From Candidatus Bathyarchaeota archaeon (GTDB lineage: Archaea; Thermoproteota; Bathyarchaeia; 40CM-2-53-6; RBG-13-38-9): a stretch of 5,849 nucleotides of DNA. Below the pieces are notes generated by a model. It was not told where the DNA came from. It searched no databases and saw only the letters and a list, made by a program, of their open reading frames with translations. Positions 5,720 through 5,849 of the stretch are shown here, in pieces. The position numbers and the translations under genes were made by a program. Each line of letters starts with the position of its first letter. The first letter of the stretch is position 1. The stretch is taken from positions 1 through 5,849 of the forward strand of contig JAGLGJ010000073.1 in the NCBI GenBank assembly GCA_023144075.1. Direction: 5' to 3'.

Positions 5720-5849
5720 ATGCCAAAATATACTCTCCGATTAAAGAAGAAAGTTCAAAATCCTTTACATCTAGATAAAATCTCACCTGACGAATTTATA
5801 AACAAAAAGATTAGTGCTGTAAATGATATTGAGATTTGGGAAGGAAATA
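5720..5849 (+). CDS. fwdC: Formylmethanofuran dehydrogenase subunit C, 3' truncated
   Basis: Only the first 43 codons are in the window; the frame stays open to the right edge. FwdC is a beta-helical protein, related to the C-terminal domain of glutamate synthase, that binds FwdA in the formylmethanofuran dehydrogenase complex. The visible part, from MPKYTLRLKKK through ISPDEFINKKISAV to IEIWEGN, resembles the FwdC N-terminus: a first beta strand, the isSPdvF-like segment, and the WEGN turn before the repetitive helix. The glycine-rich repeats that would prove the family lie outside the window, so the call rests on this short match and on the position directly after fwdA. The start ATG is one base after the fwdA stop and has a GAGGT sequence five bases upstream. 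Confidence 0.8.
   Translation, partial: MPKYTLRLKKKVQNPLHLDKISPDEFINKKISAVNDIEIWEGN

Noticed and set aside
1..5849. A CRISPR array, tRNA/rRNA gene, transposon or defence system
   Set aside because: I saw no regularly spaced repeats, no tRNA-like cloverleaf, and no transposase, nuclease or terminal repeats; nearly all of the window is filled by recognisable metabolic genes.

Overview
The window looks archaeal. It is AT-rich (roughly 38-40 % G+C by eye). Genes are preceded by GAGGT or GGTGA type Shine-Dalgarno sequences, two genes start with TTG, and a T-run stands where an intrinsic terminator is expected. It also carries a formylmethanofuran dehydrogenase operon whose catalytic subunit keeps the iron-sulfur and metal-binding cysteines; the related bacterial Fhc complexes are known to lack a working dehydrogenase site. 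A lineage with an archaeal (methanofuran/tetrahydromethanopterin) C1 pathway is therefore likely. Bathyarchaeia-like or Asgard-like archaea are plausible, but the window does not settle this, nor whether the organism is a methanogen.

Layout. Positions 1-684 (+) hold the 3' part of a C-terminal-type (split) transketolase subunit, cut by the left edge. After a 104-bp gap with a possible promoter comes panB (789-1640, +), a ketopantoate hydroxymethyltransferase homologue with several unusual motif residues. A T-rich terminator follows. A convergent OsmC-family peroxidase-like gene lies at 2134-1676 (-). A 153-bp divergent intergenic region (2135-2287) holds a small inverted repeat beside the osmC start and a good BRE/TATA candidate facing the other way. 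From there runs a tightly packed operon: fwdD (2288-2701), fwdB (2711-4012), fwdA (4018-5718) and the start of fwdC (5720 to beyond the right edge). Gaps between these genes are 9, 5 and 1 bp, and each ribosome-binding site lies in or beside the previous stop codon.

How the genes fit together. FwdB and FwdD form the tungsten/molybdenum-bis(pterin) module that interconverts CO2 and formate. FwdA is the dinuclear-metal amidohydrolase that joins formate to methanofuran, and FwdC is the structural partner. Together they perform the first reductive (or last oxidative) step of the archaeal C1 pathway. PanB uses a C1 unit from a methylene-pterin for coenzyme A synthesis, and transketolase moves two-carbon units between sugars. 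The link between the left part (transketolase, PanB) and the fwd operon is only thematic: they are separate transcription units with an opposite-strand OsmC gene between them.

I found no RNA genes, mobile elements or CRISPR arrays, and no clear sign of an undescribed system. The points most worth checking are the atypical PanB, the symmetric extra cysteines of the OsmC protein, and the possible operator in the divergent promoter region.
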